From Prevotellaceae bacterium UBA3627 (GTDB taxonomy: Bacteria > Bacteroidota > Bacteroidia > Bacteroidales > Bacteroidaceae): DNA of 16,420 bases. The stretch covers positions 1 through 16,420 of the forward strand of contig DFLE01000007.1 of NCBI GenBank assembly GCA_002373375.1. The letters are read 5' to 3'. Under the pieces are notes generated by a model. It worked only from the letters and a program-made list of their open reading frames with translations. It was not told the DNA's origin and did not search any database. A program made the position numbers and the translations under genes. Below, in pieces: positions 6,943-14,997 of the stretch (position 1 is the stretch's first letter; every line of letters begins with the position of its first letter).

Positions 6943-9444
6943 ATGCAACAAAGACTTTTTGTATTTCTCACAACATTGTTAATAAATGCCGCCGTATTCA
7001 CAAGCGATGTGATGGCGCAACGACAGGTATTAGACTTGAAACGCTGGCAGTTCTCACGCGACAAGGCTGAATGGAAAGAGGTAAACATTCCGCATGACTG
7101 GGCCATTGACGGACCGTTCGACAAGAAATGGGACCTGCAGACCGTACGCATTGAGCAGAACGGAGAGAAGAAGGCCACTGAGAAGTCGGGCCGCTCTGGT
7201 GCCCTGCCATGGATAGGCAAGGGGTACTACAAATGTACTGTCAACAGTGCACAGTTTACAAATAAGGACGGTGTGTTCACACTGCAGTTTGACGGTGCAA
7301 TGGCTGAGCCTACAGTATTTGTAAACGGTCAGAAGGCCGGCTACTGGGCTTATGGCTACAATGCCTTCAGGTTAGACATAACACCACTGATAAAGGACGG
7401 CGACAACACCATAGAGGTGGAACTGGAGAACAAGGAGGAGAGCAGCAGATGGTATCCCGGTGCCGGACTCTACAGGCCGGTATCACTCGTCATCACTCCT
7501 AAGGCGCATATCGACCCATGGGCTACGTCAATAAGGACCGTAGGACTGAAGCAGGGTGTGGACAATCACGGACGTGACGAGAACCAAGCAGCCATTGACT
7601 ATGAGACTAAGCTGTGTGTGTCGCCTGCCGACGCGGCTGACCTGGCATGTGTCATCGAGATACTCAACGACAAGGGATTTATGGAGGCCGGCAGCCACTT
7701 CGACGTGCCTGAGGATGGTGTGATAAAGACCGAACTGACTCTGAGCAAGCCTAACCTGTGGACACCTGAGACACCTTATCTATATAAGGTAAGGACACGC
7801 CTTATGCGTAACCACAAGGTGATAGACGAGACCATAACAAACCTCGGCGTACGCACAGTGACCGTGAGCCGCGAGGGGGGCTTCCAGCTCAACGGAGTGA
7901 CAAGAAAGATTAAGGGCGTATGCCTGCACCATGACCTGGGACCTCTCGGTGCTGCAGTGAACAAAGCTGCCCTCATAAGGCAGATAAAGCTGATGAAGGA
8001 CATGGGATGCGACGCTATACGCACCTCACACAATATGCCATCAACAATGCAGATGGATCTGTGTGACTCGCTCGGTATGATGGTGATGGCTGAGAGTTTC
8101 GATATGTGGATATATCCTAAGTGCAAGAACGGCTATGCACGCTTCTTCAAGGAGTGGGCTGAGAAAGATATTACCAACCTCGTATTAAACCATCGCAACC
8201 ATCCATCCGTCATAATGTGGAGCATAGGCAACGAGATTCCTGAACAGTGGGACAAGAATGCCGGCGTGGAATGGGCTAAGAAACTGCAGAACATCTGCCA
8301 CGAGCTTGACCCTACACGTCCTGTTACACAGGGCATGGACCGCGTGGATAACGCACTGGCAAGCGGTTTCGCAGAGGTGATGGATGTGGTAGGTCTGAAC
8401 TATCGCGACCACAAATATGACAAGGCATACCGCGAGACGACCAAGGGCTTCATCCTCGGCAGCGAGACGGCAAGTACCGTAAGTTCAAGAGGCGTATATA
8501 AACTGCCTTACGCCCTTACCGACAAGGGCGTGTACAGCGACGGCCAGTGCTCCGCCTACGAGACGGAGTGGTGCTCATGGAGCAACCTGCCAGAGCTTGA
8601 CTTTGAGGATATGGACGACCTGCCATATACCATCGGACAGTTTGTATGGACTGGCATAGACTACCTCGGCGAGCCAACACCATACGATGAATACTGGCCA
8701 AGCCGCTCAAGCTACTTCGGTATATGCGACCTTGCCGGACTGCCAAAAGACAGATATTACCTATATCGCTCTGTATGGAACAAGCAGGAGCACACCCTGC
8801 ACATCGCTCCTCACTGGAACTGGGGCAAGAAGATGAAGGGAGAGGTGGTGCCGGTACAGGTGTTCAGCGACTACGACGAGGCTGAGCTGTTTGTCAACGG
8901 CAAGTCACAAGGCAGGATAAAGAAGAGCACGGAGAAGAATCCTAACGTGGGCAAGAGCAAGTATGTGCCAAACCTTGACCGCTACCGTCTGCGCTGGATG
9001 AACGTGAAATATGAGCCGGGAGAGCTGAAGGTGGTGGCATACGACAAGGACGGCAAGGCTGCAATGACCAAGACTCTGCGCACAGCCGGCGAGCCTGAGA
9101 TGCTCATGCTTACTCCTGACCGCAGCACCATCAACGCCGATGGCAATGACCTGTGCTACGTCACCGTGACAGCCGTGGACAAAGACGGCAACGTATGTCC
9201 GCTGGCCGACGACCAGCTGACGTTTGAAGTCAGCGGCGAGGGAACGTTCAAGTGTGCCTGCAACGGCGATGCCACTTCGTTAGAGCCTTTCACGCAGCCC
9301 AGTATGAGGCTGTTCAATGGCAAACTCGTGGTAACGGTACAAAGCTCATGCAAGGCTGGTGAGATACGCCTCACCGTAAGGAACAAGAACGACAATAACG
9401 ACAATAAGGATCTTGAGACGACTATAAACATCAAAACTAAATAG
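6943..9444 (+). CDS. Secreted GH2 glycosidase (beta-galactosidase/beta-glucuronidase type)
   Basis: This 833-residue protein has a signal peptide (hydrophobic 5-20, likely cut after VMA at 23-25). It then has a GH2 sugar-binding domain (IPHDWAIDGPF, 49-59), an immunoglobulin-like domain, and a TIM barrel from about 310. HNM at 363-365 is followed by the acid/base Glu431 in SIGNE, and the likely nucleophile is Glu508 in ILGSETAS. WTGIDYLGEPTPY (569-581) is typical of GH2. From about 620 the sequence resembles DUF4982 (FVNGKSQG) followed by a C-terminal Ig-like domain. Catalytic residues are intact. The substrate is probably a beta-linked galactose or uronic acid, such as pectin side chains, given that pectate lyase follows after 9 bases. 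Specificity is inferred from context. No promoter fits in the 12 bases after rmuC, though one could lie inside rmuC. Confidence 0.9.
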   Translation: MQQRLFVFLTTLLINAAVFTSDVMAQRQVLDLKRWQFSRDKAEWKEVNIPHDWAIDGPFDKKWDLQTVRIEQNGEKKATEKSGRSGALPWIGKGYYKCTVNSAQFTNKDGVFTLQFDGAMAEPTVFVNGQKAGYWAYGYNAFRLDITPLIKDGDNTIEVELENKEESSRWYPGAGLYRPVSLVITPKAHIDPWATSIRTVGLKQGVDNHGRDENQAAIDYETKLCVSPADAADLACVIEILNDKGFMEAGSHFDVPEDGVIKTELTLSKPNLWTPETPYLYKVRTRLMRNHKVIDETITNLGVRTVTVSREGGFQLNGVTRKIKGVCLHHDLGPLGAAVNKAALIRQIKLMKDMGCDAIRTSHNMPSTMQMDLCDSLGMMVMAESFDMWIYPKCKNGYARFFKEWAEKDITNLVLNHRNHPSVIMWSIGNEIPEQWDKNAGVEWAKKLQNICHELDPTRPVTQGMDRVDNALASGFAEVMDVVGLNYRDHKYDKAYRETTKGFILGSETASTVSSRGVYKLPYALTDKGVYSDGQCSAYETEWCSWSNLPELDFEDMDDLPYTIGQFVWTGIDYLGEPTPYDEYWPSRSSYFGICDLAGLPKDRYYLYRSVWNKQEHTLHIAPHWNWGKKMKGEVVPVQVFSDYDEAELFVNGKSQGRIKKSTEKNPNVGKSKYVPNLDRYRLRWMNVKYEPGELKVVAYDKDGKAAMTKTLRTAGEPEMLMLTPDRSTINADGNDLCYVTVTAVDKDGNVCPLADDQLTFEVSGEGTFKCACNGDATSLEPFTQPSMRLFNGKLVVTVQSSCKAGEIRLTVRNKNDNNDNKDLETTINIKTK

Positions 9445-9453
9445 AATACGGAT

Positions 9454-10668
9454 ATGAAGAAGATAACGTCATCACTCTGCGCACTGCTGCTCGGCAGCTG
9501 CATATCAATATGCGCCGCAGACAGTTCTGCCTTTGACCAAGGACAGCCTTTCGGCTACTGCACACGCTCATCACGCACCGACTGTAACGCCACATACAAC
9601 GTGACGGGCGGCGGAGCATGGAACAGTGACGCTATCACCGCCAATGCAGCAGTAAGACTCACGGCCGACGCCGCCGATATGGGTCCCGCCATAATAAAGG
9701 CTCTCGAGACTAATAGCATCGTGGTGCTTGACGGCTCAAAGGGCGACTTCATCATCGGCTCACTGATGCGCGTGGAGGACCTCAGCAACAAGACCCTCAT
9801 CGGAGTCAACGGAGCACGTCTATGCACAAAGTGGTACGTGACACCGGAACTGACTGACACGCTGAATCGTCTGGGGGTGCCAGAGATGAGCACGAACGGA
9901 CGTACCGGCGGACGGCTCTCCAACGGCAAGTATGTGTCAGAGCAGGCAGAATACAACACACGGCAGACCATCATCAACATGACAGGAGACGAGAAGGAGA
10001 CATACCGTGAGTCAGGCGTGATGTCTCTGAAGAACTGCGAGAACATCATCATTCGCAACATCACCTTCCAAGGTCCCGGCTCAATAGACGTGGGTGGCTC
10101 TGATTTGCTGAGCATCGTAGGTGGCAGCCGCCATGTGTGGGTGGACCACTGCGACTTCCGCGACGGCATGGACGGTAACCTTGACATAACACACAGTTCT
10201 GACTTCGTCACCGTCAGCTGGTGTACTTTTGCCTATACCGAGCGCGCCTATATGCACCAGAACACAAATCTCGTGGGCTACAGCGACAAGGAGCCGAAGG
10301 GTTTTCTCAACGTTACCTACGCCTACAATCACTGGGGAAAGGGATGCCACGCACGTATGCCAATGGTAAGAGCCGGACGCATTCACATGCTATGCAACTA
10401 CTATGACTGTCTCGGTAACCCCAGTGCCTGCATCAACCCGCGCAAGAACTCTGAGTTTCTGATAGAGGGCAACTACTTTGCCGACGGCATAAAGAAGTTC
10501 TTTGACACGAAAGATGCAGAGGCATGGACGTGGGCTGAAACTAACCACGCTCCATCAACACCGAAGAGCAATGGCAAGGTGAGCGTGCCTTACCAATATA
10601 ACGCCATACCTACCGACAACGTACCTACGGAGGTTCAGTCACATGCCGGCGCAACGCTTACATTCTAA
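9454..10668 (+). CDS. Secreted PL1-family pectate lyase
   Basis: This 404-residue protein is exported by a signal peptide (MKKITSSLCALLLGSCIS). LGSC at 13-16 could be a weak lipobox, or cleavage may occur near residue 22, so lipoprotein status is open. It has the polysaccharide lyase 1 beta-helix marks: VWVDHCDF at 228-235, DGNLDITHSSDFVTVSW at 240-256, and HARMPMVRAGR at 299-309. Arg301 is the likely catalytic base, and Asp240/Asp244 are likely calcium ligands. PL1 enzymes cleave polygalacturonate by calcium-dependent beta-elimination. It is the last gene of the rmuC-GH2-PL1 run, 9 bases after GH2 and just before a strong terminator. Length is normal and no defect is seen. Confidence 0.93.
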   Translation: MKKITSSLCALLLGSCISICAADSSAFDQGQPFGYCTRSSRTDCNATYNVTGGGAWNSDAITANAAVRLTADAADMGPAIIKALETNSIVVLDGSKGDFIIGSLMRVEDLSNKTLIGVNGARLCTKWYVTPELTDTLNRLGVPEMSTNGRTGGRLSNGKYVSEQAEYNTRQTIINMTGDEKETYRESGVMSLKNCENIIIRNITFQGPGSIDVGGSDLLSIVGGSRHVWVDHCDFRDGMDGNLDITHSSDFVTVSWCTFAYTERAYMHQNTNLVGYSDKEPKGFLNVTYAYNHWGKGCHARMPMVRAGRIHMLCNYYDCLGNPSACINPRKNSEFLIEGNYFADGIKKFFDTKDAEAWTWAETNHAPSTPKSNGKVSVPYQYNAIPTDNVPTEVQSHAGATLTF

Positions 10669-10686
10669 ACATTCATAATGATAACA

Positions 10687-10724
10687 AAAAAAGTTCAGAG
10701 GACACACGTCTTCTGAACTTTTTT
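10687..10724 (+). terminator. Intrinsic terminator after the pectate lyase gene
   Basis: A 17-base-pair hairpin (10687-10703 with 10708-10724) has one G-T wobble and an ACAC loop. The A-run on the left and T-run on the right are part of the stem, and TTTTTTATTTT follows. It lies 18 bases after the PL1 stop codon. The A/T symmetry means it could also work on the minus strand. Confidence 0.85.
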
Positions 10725-10748
10725 ATTTTCACACCTGCGTAACGCAAA

Positions 10749-10867
10749 CTACCACCCTACCTCACTATCGTAATCCTCTTCTATCCACGCATGAGCATTG
10801 GTACGCTTTGCATCATAGGAGTCAACACACTCACTTTTTCATCTTTATAGGTATGTTTTTTATTCAC
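10749..10867 (-). pseudogene. Possible frameshifted remnant of a small protein
   Basis: On the minus strand, a frame open from 10838 to the TAG at 10749-10751 ends in DAKRTNAHAWIEEDYD and SEVGW. This has a protein-like composition with normal codons but no start codon. The upstream frame, from a GTG at 10867-10865, reads VNKKHTYKDEK before running off. The two frames meet at a run of five A's (minus strand GAAAAAG), and one extra A would join them into a peptide of about 39 residues. I do not recognise the family. It could be chance, since it is short and lies between a terminator and a promoter. Confidence 0.3.
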
Positions 10868-10891
10868 TTTTATTAATATGACCACTGCACA

Positions 10892-10923
10892 GTTGTAGTT
10901 TCAAAATTATTTGCTTATATTTG
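10892..10923 (+). promoter_or_regulatory. Promoter of the second GH28 gene
   Basis: TATATTTG at 10916-10923 is an exact -7 match, the same word as in the rmuC promoter. A weak -33 box, GTTG, lies at 10892-10895 with a 20-base spacer. Transcription would start near 10930, so the in-frame TTG at 10911 cannot be the start codon. ATG 10953 gives a leader of about 23 bases. Confidence 0.65.
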
Positions 10924-10952
10924 CAGCAGCAACATTTGAGGGGCTTTTTTGT

Positions 10953-12452
10953 ATGGTAAAAACTTTTCTCTCTATGATAAACAGACTTATTCTATGCTTC
11001 ACACTGCTCTTTTCCACCACATACGGCATCAAAGCAATAAACGTAAAGGACTGTGGTGCTATCGGGGACGGCAAGCATATAGACTCTCCTGCTATTAACT
11101 CTGCCATTGAAAAGGCAGCACTGACGGGTGACACCGTCATAGTGCCTGCCGGCACTTTTATGTGTTACTCTCTGCACCTGCACTCAAACATTACGCTGAG
11201 ACTGGAGCGAGGGGCTGTAATCAAGGCAGCACCCGTAACAAAGACGGACGGATATGACGAGGCTGAGCCTAACGACTCGAAGTACCAGGACTTTGGGCAC
11301 AGCCATTGGCACAACTCCCTGATATGGGGCGAGGACCTGCATGACGTTACCATTGAGGGAGAGGGACTGATAGATGGCACCGGCGTGTTGTCGCGAGGTG
11401 CGGCACGCCATGCGAAGATGAAAAGGCAGGCTAATAAGGCGCTGGCAATGCGCGACTGCCGCAGGGTGACTGTGCGTGGCATCAGTTTCTTGGAGTGCGG
11501 ACACTTCGCCATGCTGCTCACAGGAGTTGACGACCTGCTGATAGAGGATGTAACGGCTGACACTAACCGTGACGGCTTTGACATAGACTGTTGTGAACGT
11601 GTAGTGATAAGGAATTGTAAAGTCAACACACTGAATGACGATGCCATAGTGCTTAAATGCTCTTATGCTCTCGGCTGGCCAAAGCCTACGGAAGACGTGC
11701 TCATAGAAAACTGCCATGTGAGCGGCTATGACATCGGTTCTTTCCTTAACGGCACACTGCTTACCACAGTAGAGAAGGCTCCCGACGGTGACGGACCGAC
11801 AGGACGTATTAAGTTGGGGACAGAGAGTAATGGTGGTTTCAGACGTATCAAGATAAAAGACTGTACGTTTACACACTGTAGGGGACTCGCCCTCGAGACC
11901 GTGGACGGCGCTATGATGGAGGATGTGGACGTAAGTAACATCTACATGAAGGATATATGCAACTCTCCCATATATATCAGAGTGGGCAACAGAATGCGCG
12001 CACCCAAGGGGTTCCATCCCTCAGACGCACGCAATATAAGGATAAGCAATGTATGTGCTGAAGATGTGGACAGCCGCTATGCCTGTCTGATAGCGGGTAC
12101 GGAGCACCATCCCGTGCGCGACGTGAGGATAGACAGCCTGCGCGTGAGGTTCCGCGGTGGATTGACTCTTGACGACGTGACACACCAGCGCGGCTGCAAT
12201 CCTTTCTTCTTCAGCGAGAGAAGGCCAGTAACACAACGGGGGGAGAAGAATTACCCCGAACCTTCTGCCCACGGCATTCAGCCGGCATGGGGATTCTCCA
12301 TAAGCCACGCCGAGGGGATCAGGATAACAGACTCTAAACTGGAGTCGTTGGCCTTTGACGAAAGACCTACGCTCTATATGAATGGCACCGACAATATCTC
12401 GTTTGTAAATTCATTATACATAAACGATGGAGTGACGAAGCAATTTCCATAG
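10953..12452 (+). CDS. Secreted GH28-family glycosidase, divergent active site
   Basis: From the ATG at 10953 this is 499 residues; ATG 10974 (MINRLILCF) is an alternative, and a TTG start at 10911 would lie inside the promoter. A signal peptide (about 1-28, hydrophobic 11-22) precedes a beta-helix starting INVKDCGAIGDGK (29-41). GH28 motifs are partly kept: NRDGFD at 205-210, NDD at 228-230, and RIK at 285-287. The usual GHG segment is replaced by SGYDIGS (257-263), so the conserved histidine is missing. RIKLGTESNGG (285-295) is a form I associate with Bacteroidetes exo-acting or rhamnogalacturonan-type GH28 enzymes. It probably acts on pectin oligosaccharides in the periplasm or outside the cell. 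It is separated from the PL1 gene by a terminator and has its own promoter. No clear terminator follows it. Confidence 0.85.
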   Translation: MVKTFLSMINRLILCFTLLFSTTYGIKAINVKDCGAIGDGKHIDSPAINSAIEKAALTGDTVIVPAGTFMCYSLHLHSNITLRLERGAVIKAAPVTKTDGYDEAEPNDSKYQDFGHSHWHNSLIWGEDLHDVTIEGEGLIDGTGVLSRGAARHAKMKRQANKALAMRDCRRVTVRGISFLECGHFAMLLTGVDDLLIEDVTADTNRDGFDIDCCERVVIRNCKVNTLNDDAIVLKCSYALGWPKPTEDVLIENCHVSGYDIGSFLNGTLLTTVEKAPDGDGPTGRIKLGTESNGGFRRIKIKDCTFTHCRGLALETVDGAMMEDVDVSNIYMKDICNSPIYIRVGNRMRAPKGFHPSDARNIRISNVCAEDVDSRYACLIAGTEHHPVRDVRIDSLRVRFRGGLTLDDVTHQRGCNPFFFSERRPVTQRGEKNYPEPSAHGIQPAWGFSISHAEGIRITDSKLESLAFDERPTLYMNGTDNISFVNSLYINDGVTKQFP

Positions 12453-12584
12453 ATGAGCACGTTACTTAGTTGCCATACCGTTATATGCAGGAGAAGTGTA
12501 TATGCGTTACACCTTGATACTGGCAATGCAAGAGGTATTCTTGAAAAGATAAACAAAGATAACATAATTTGTGTTAATTTGGGA

Positions 12585-12624
12585 TAGCTTTGCAATTGTA
12601 ATTGTTGGAAAAATTGTAACTTTA
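12585..12624 (+). promoter_or_regulatory. Candidate promoter elements for rubrerythrin
   Basis: Two -7-like words precede the gene. TAGCTTTG at 12585-12592 matches the consensus but lacks a well-placed TTTG. TAACTTTA at 12617-12624 has one mismatch and an ATTG 18 bases upstream (12595-12598). The second would give a leader of about 55 bases to the ATG at 12685. Either or both may be used. The 232 bases between GH28 and this gene show nothing else convincing. Confidence 0.45.
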
Positions 12625-12684
12625 CATCGTATGTGATGCACATATTAACGGTCATTATTTATTACTAAAACAACAACTAACATT

Positions 12685-13230
12685 ATGAGCAAGAAACTTA
12701 AGGGAACAAAGACCGAGGCGAATTTGCTGGAGGCTTTCGCTGGTGAGTCTATGGCACGTAACAAATACACTTACTATGCCTCTAAGGCAAAGAAGGATGG
12801 ATATGTGCAGATTGCAGCACTCTTTGAGGAGACAGCAGCAAACGAACGTGAGCACGCAAAGATATGGTTTAAGTGCCTGCATGACGGAGCTGTACCTTCT
12901 ACTACGGAGAACCTTGCCGACGCAGCTGAAGGAGAGAATTTTGAATGGACAGACATGTATGACCGCATGGCACGCGAGGCGCGTGAGGAAGGCTTCGAGG
13001 ACATCGCCAAGAAGTTTGAGATGGTGGGAGCCATAGAGAAGCATCACGAGGAGCGTTATCGCAAACTGCTGAAGAACATTGAGGACAAGAAGGTTTTCTC
13101 AAAGGACGGCGATGCTATATGGCAATGTGCGAATTGTGGACACATAGTAGTAGGCAAACAGGCACCGGATATCTGTCCTGTATGCGACCATCCTCAGTCA
13201 TATTTCCAGGTATTGGCGAAGAACTACTAA
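12685..13230 (+). CDS. rbr: Rubrerythrin, diiron peroxidase with rubredoxin domain
   Basis: This 181-residue cytoplasmic protein has the full rubrerythrin layout. The four-helix diiron domain shows Glu21, Glu54 and His57 (NEREH), Glu98 and Glu101 (REAREEG), and Glu118 and His121 (IEKHH). The C-terminal rubredoxin-like iron site has CANC at 148-151 and CPVC at 164-167. The enzyme reduces hydrogen peroxide using electrons passed through its rubredoxin centre and protects anaerobes from oxidative stress. It stands alone with its own promoter region and a downstream hairpin, so it is probably a single-gene transcript. Bacteroidetes homologues are often induced by oxygen or peroxide, but no operator can be pointed to here. 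Confidence 0.97.
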   Translation: MSKKLKGTKTEANLLEAFAGESMARNKYTYYASKAKKDGYVQIAALFEETAANEREHAKIWFKCLHDGAVPSTTENLADAAEGENFEWTDMYDRMAREAREEGFEDIAKKFEMVGAIEKHHEERYRKLLKNIEDKKVFSKDGDAIWQCANCGHIVVGKQAPDICPVCDHPQSYFQVLAKNY

Positions 13231-13254
13231 TATCGCACGACAACACAAAGCATA

Positions 13255-13293
13255 AAGAAACGACTATGGACTTCATATCCATAGTCGTTTCTT
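13255..13293 (+). terminator. Terminator hairpin after rubrerythrin
   Basis: A perfect 16-base-pair stem (13255-13270 with 13278-13293) has a 7-base loop, CTTCATA. It starts 24 bases after the stop codon. The T-run (GTTTCTTC) is inside and just after the right arm rather than a clean tail. Confidence 0.75.
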
Positions 13294-13462
13294 CGTATTG
13301 CCCCCTCCGTCTGCAAGCATATATTCCCACCGCATCGACATCCCACATCACCCCATATCCTTTTCCGGCCTTAAACCCAACTACCACTGGGCGCGCAGGG
13401 TAAATATCCTTAATGATTGAAAAAAACATCCAAAACATGTTAATAACTCTGTTTTTTTTTGT

Positions 13463-13470
13463 AACTTTGT
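13463..13470 (+). promoter_or_regulatory. -7 element for the O-acyltransferase operon
   Basis: TAACTTTG matches the Bacteroidetes -7 consensus, with a T-run just upstream. The expected -33 position (around 13438) has only TGTT. Transcription would start near 13477, giving a leader of about 75 bases before the ATG at 13554. Confidence 0.5.
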
Positions 13471-13553
13471 CATATCATATTTTCTATCTCCGCACAGTAA
13501 CTAATGACTATTCAGAAGTATTGCGGAATTAAGATATTAAAGAAAAGGCTTTT

Positions 13554-14993
13554 ATGTTATTCAATTCTTTCGAGTTTTTAGTTTTCCTCCCAATAGTATT
13601 TATATTATATTGGTTCATTTTCCGTGAACGGAAATGGCAGAACCTACTAATTGTTATTGCCAGTTATATATTTTATGGTTGGTGGGACTGGCGTTTCTTG
13701 ATTCTCATTGCTATTACCAGCCTATGCAGTTACGGGAGCGGACTGCTACTTGAGTATTATGAAGGAAAAAGACAAAGACAACAAATTATAAGCGCTGTTA
13801 ACATTATACTGAACCTTGGAATACTTGGCGTATTCAAATATTATAATTTCTTTGTTAACAACCTTGATAACCTATTTGGGTTTATGGGTATTCATCTTAA
13901 TTGGGTAACCGTGAACGTTATCCTACCCGTAGGCATCAGTTTCTATACATTTCAAGCCCTCAGCTATACCATCGATGTATATCAAAAGAAAATACCAGCT
14001 ACACATGACATCGTGGAGTTTTTCGCTTTCATCAGTTTCTTCCCGCAATTGGTGGCTGGACCTATTGAAAGAGCTACGAACCTGCTGCCTCAGTTTCAGC
14101 AAAATCGGAGGTTTGAATATGCAAAAGCTGTGGACGGAATGCGTCAGATGTTATGGGGCTTATTAAAAAAATTGGTCATTGCTGACAACTGCGCTGCTAT
14201 AGTAAATAGTTATTGGGGGCAATATTATGAACTTTCAGGTATAGCATTATTTTCACTTGGAGTTCTTTTTACCTTTCAAATTTACTGTGATTTCTCAGGG
14301 TATTCTGATATCGCTATAGGATGTGCCAGATTATTTGGAATAAACCTAATGCGTAACTTTAATTTCCCATATTTCTCACGAAGCATCCCTGAATTTTGGC
14401 GAAGATGGCATATTTCATTAACAACATGGTTTCGCGACTACATATACTTTCCTTTAGGTGGTAGCAAATGCGACAAATGGAAAACAATTCGTAATGTCTA
14501 TATTGTATGGGGTGTCAGCGGTTTATGGCATGGTGCTCAATGGACATTTGTATGTTGGGGACTATATCATGCTACATTATTAGCTATCTATAACATCTTA
14601 GGGATTAACACTAAATACAAACATGTAGTGGCTTATGGCCATTTCTTGCCTAACATTAAGGAAGCGATACAGATTATACTGACATTCTTCCTCGCCGTTG
14701 TCGGCTGGATTATCTTCCGCGCAGAATCTTTAACACAGGCTTTACATTATTTGTATTGTATGTTTATCAAACATCACCTGTTTGGGAATATCCACGGTAA
14801 GCAGTGGATTATTTCGGCACTATTACTAATGTTTGTTGAATGGTTACAAAGAGATAAAGAACATGCATTGCAGATACCTCATAGAGGCGTTTTTAAGTAT
14901 GCAATAACAAGATACGGTATTTACATAACAATACTTTACTTAATGTTTATGTATTCTGGAACCGTACAGACATTTATATACTTCCAATTTTAG
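13554..14993 (+). CDS. MBOAT-family membrane O-acyltransferase (AlgI-like)
   Basis: This 479-residue multi-pass inner-membrane protein opens with MLFNSFEFLVFLPIVF, the usual start of AlgI/DltB-type MBOAT proteins. Family marks include FYTFQALSYTIDVY, FFPQLVAGPIERA, DFSGYSDIAIG, FWRRWHISLTTWFRDYIYFP, and GVSGLWHGAQWTF with the likely catalytic histidine in LWHG. These proteins accept acetyl groups from acetyl-CoA and pass them across the membrane for O-acetylation of an extracytoplasmic glycan. The next gene, 4 bases downstream, encodes a predicted SGNH partner, as in alginate (AlgI with AlgJ/AlgX) and similar systems. The gene is clearly more AT-rich than the acyltransferase, glycosidase and rubrerythrin genes to its left. 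The glycan modified is unknown. Confidence 0.93.
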   Translation: MLFNSFEFLVFLPIVFILYWFIFRERKWQNLLIVIASYIFYGWWDWRFLILIAITSLCSYGSGLLLEYYEGKRQRQQIISAVNIILNLGILGVFKYYNFFVNNLDNLFGFMGIHLNWVTVNVILPVGISFYTFQALSYTIDVYQKKIPATHDIVEFFAFISFFPQLVAGPIERATNLLPQFQQNRRFEYAKAVDGMRQMLWGLLKKLVIADNCAAIVNSYWGQYYELSGIALFSLGVLFTFQIYCDFSGYSDIAIGCARLFGINLMRNFNFPYFSRSIPEFWRRWHISLTTWFRDYIYFPLGGSKCDKWKTIRNVYIVWGVSGLWHGAQWTFVCWGLYHATLLAIYNILGINTKYKHVVAYGHFLPNIKEAIQIILTFFLAVVGWIIFRAESLTQALHYLYCMFIKHHLFGNIHGKQWIISALLLMFVEWLQRDKEHALQIPHRGVFKYAITRYGIYITILYLMFMYSGTVQTFIYFQF

Positions 14994-14997
14994 CAGC

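Larger units (their letters stand above)
13231..13553. other. Intergenic region between rubrerythrin and the O-acyltransferase gene
   Basis: This stretch holds the rubrerythrin terminator (13255-13293), a more GC-rich stretch without a convincing gene (about 13294-13400), and then an AT-rich promoter region with TAACTTTG at 13463-13470. An open minus-strand frame crosses the GC-rich part but runs into rubrerythrin and through the terminator, so it is not called. Base composition drops sharply from about 13410 onward. Confidence 0.6.

Noticed and set aside
11184..12017. 277-codon minus-strand frame opposite the second GH28 gene
   Set aside because: No domain or signal peptide and poor composition; it is fully inside a supported glycosidase gene.
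12453..12587. 44-codon plus-strand frame starting right after the GH28 stop (MSTLLSCHTV)
   Set aside because: It has no recognisable features, its composition is not protein-like, and its stop overlaps a candidate -7 box. Adjacency to the previous stop is its only support.
13115..13438. 107-codon minus-strand frame between rubrerythrin and the MBOAT gene
   Set aside because: It overlaps the conserved rubredoxin domain of rubrerythrin by more than 100 bases and passes through a perfect terminator hairpin, and I recognise no family. The middle part (about 13300-13400) is GC-rich enough that a decayed fragment is possible but not supportable.
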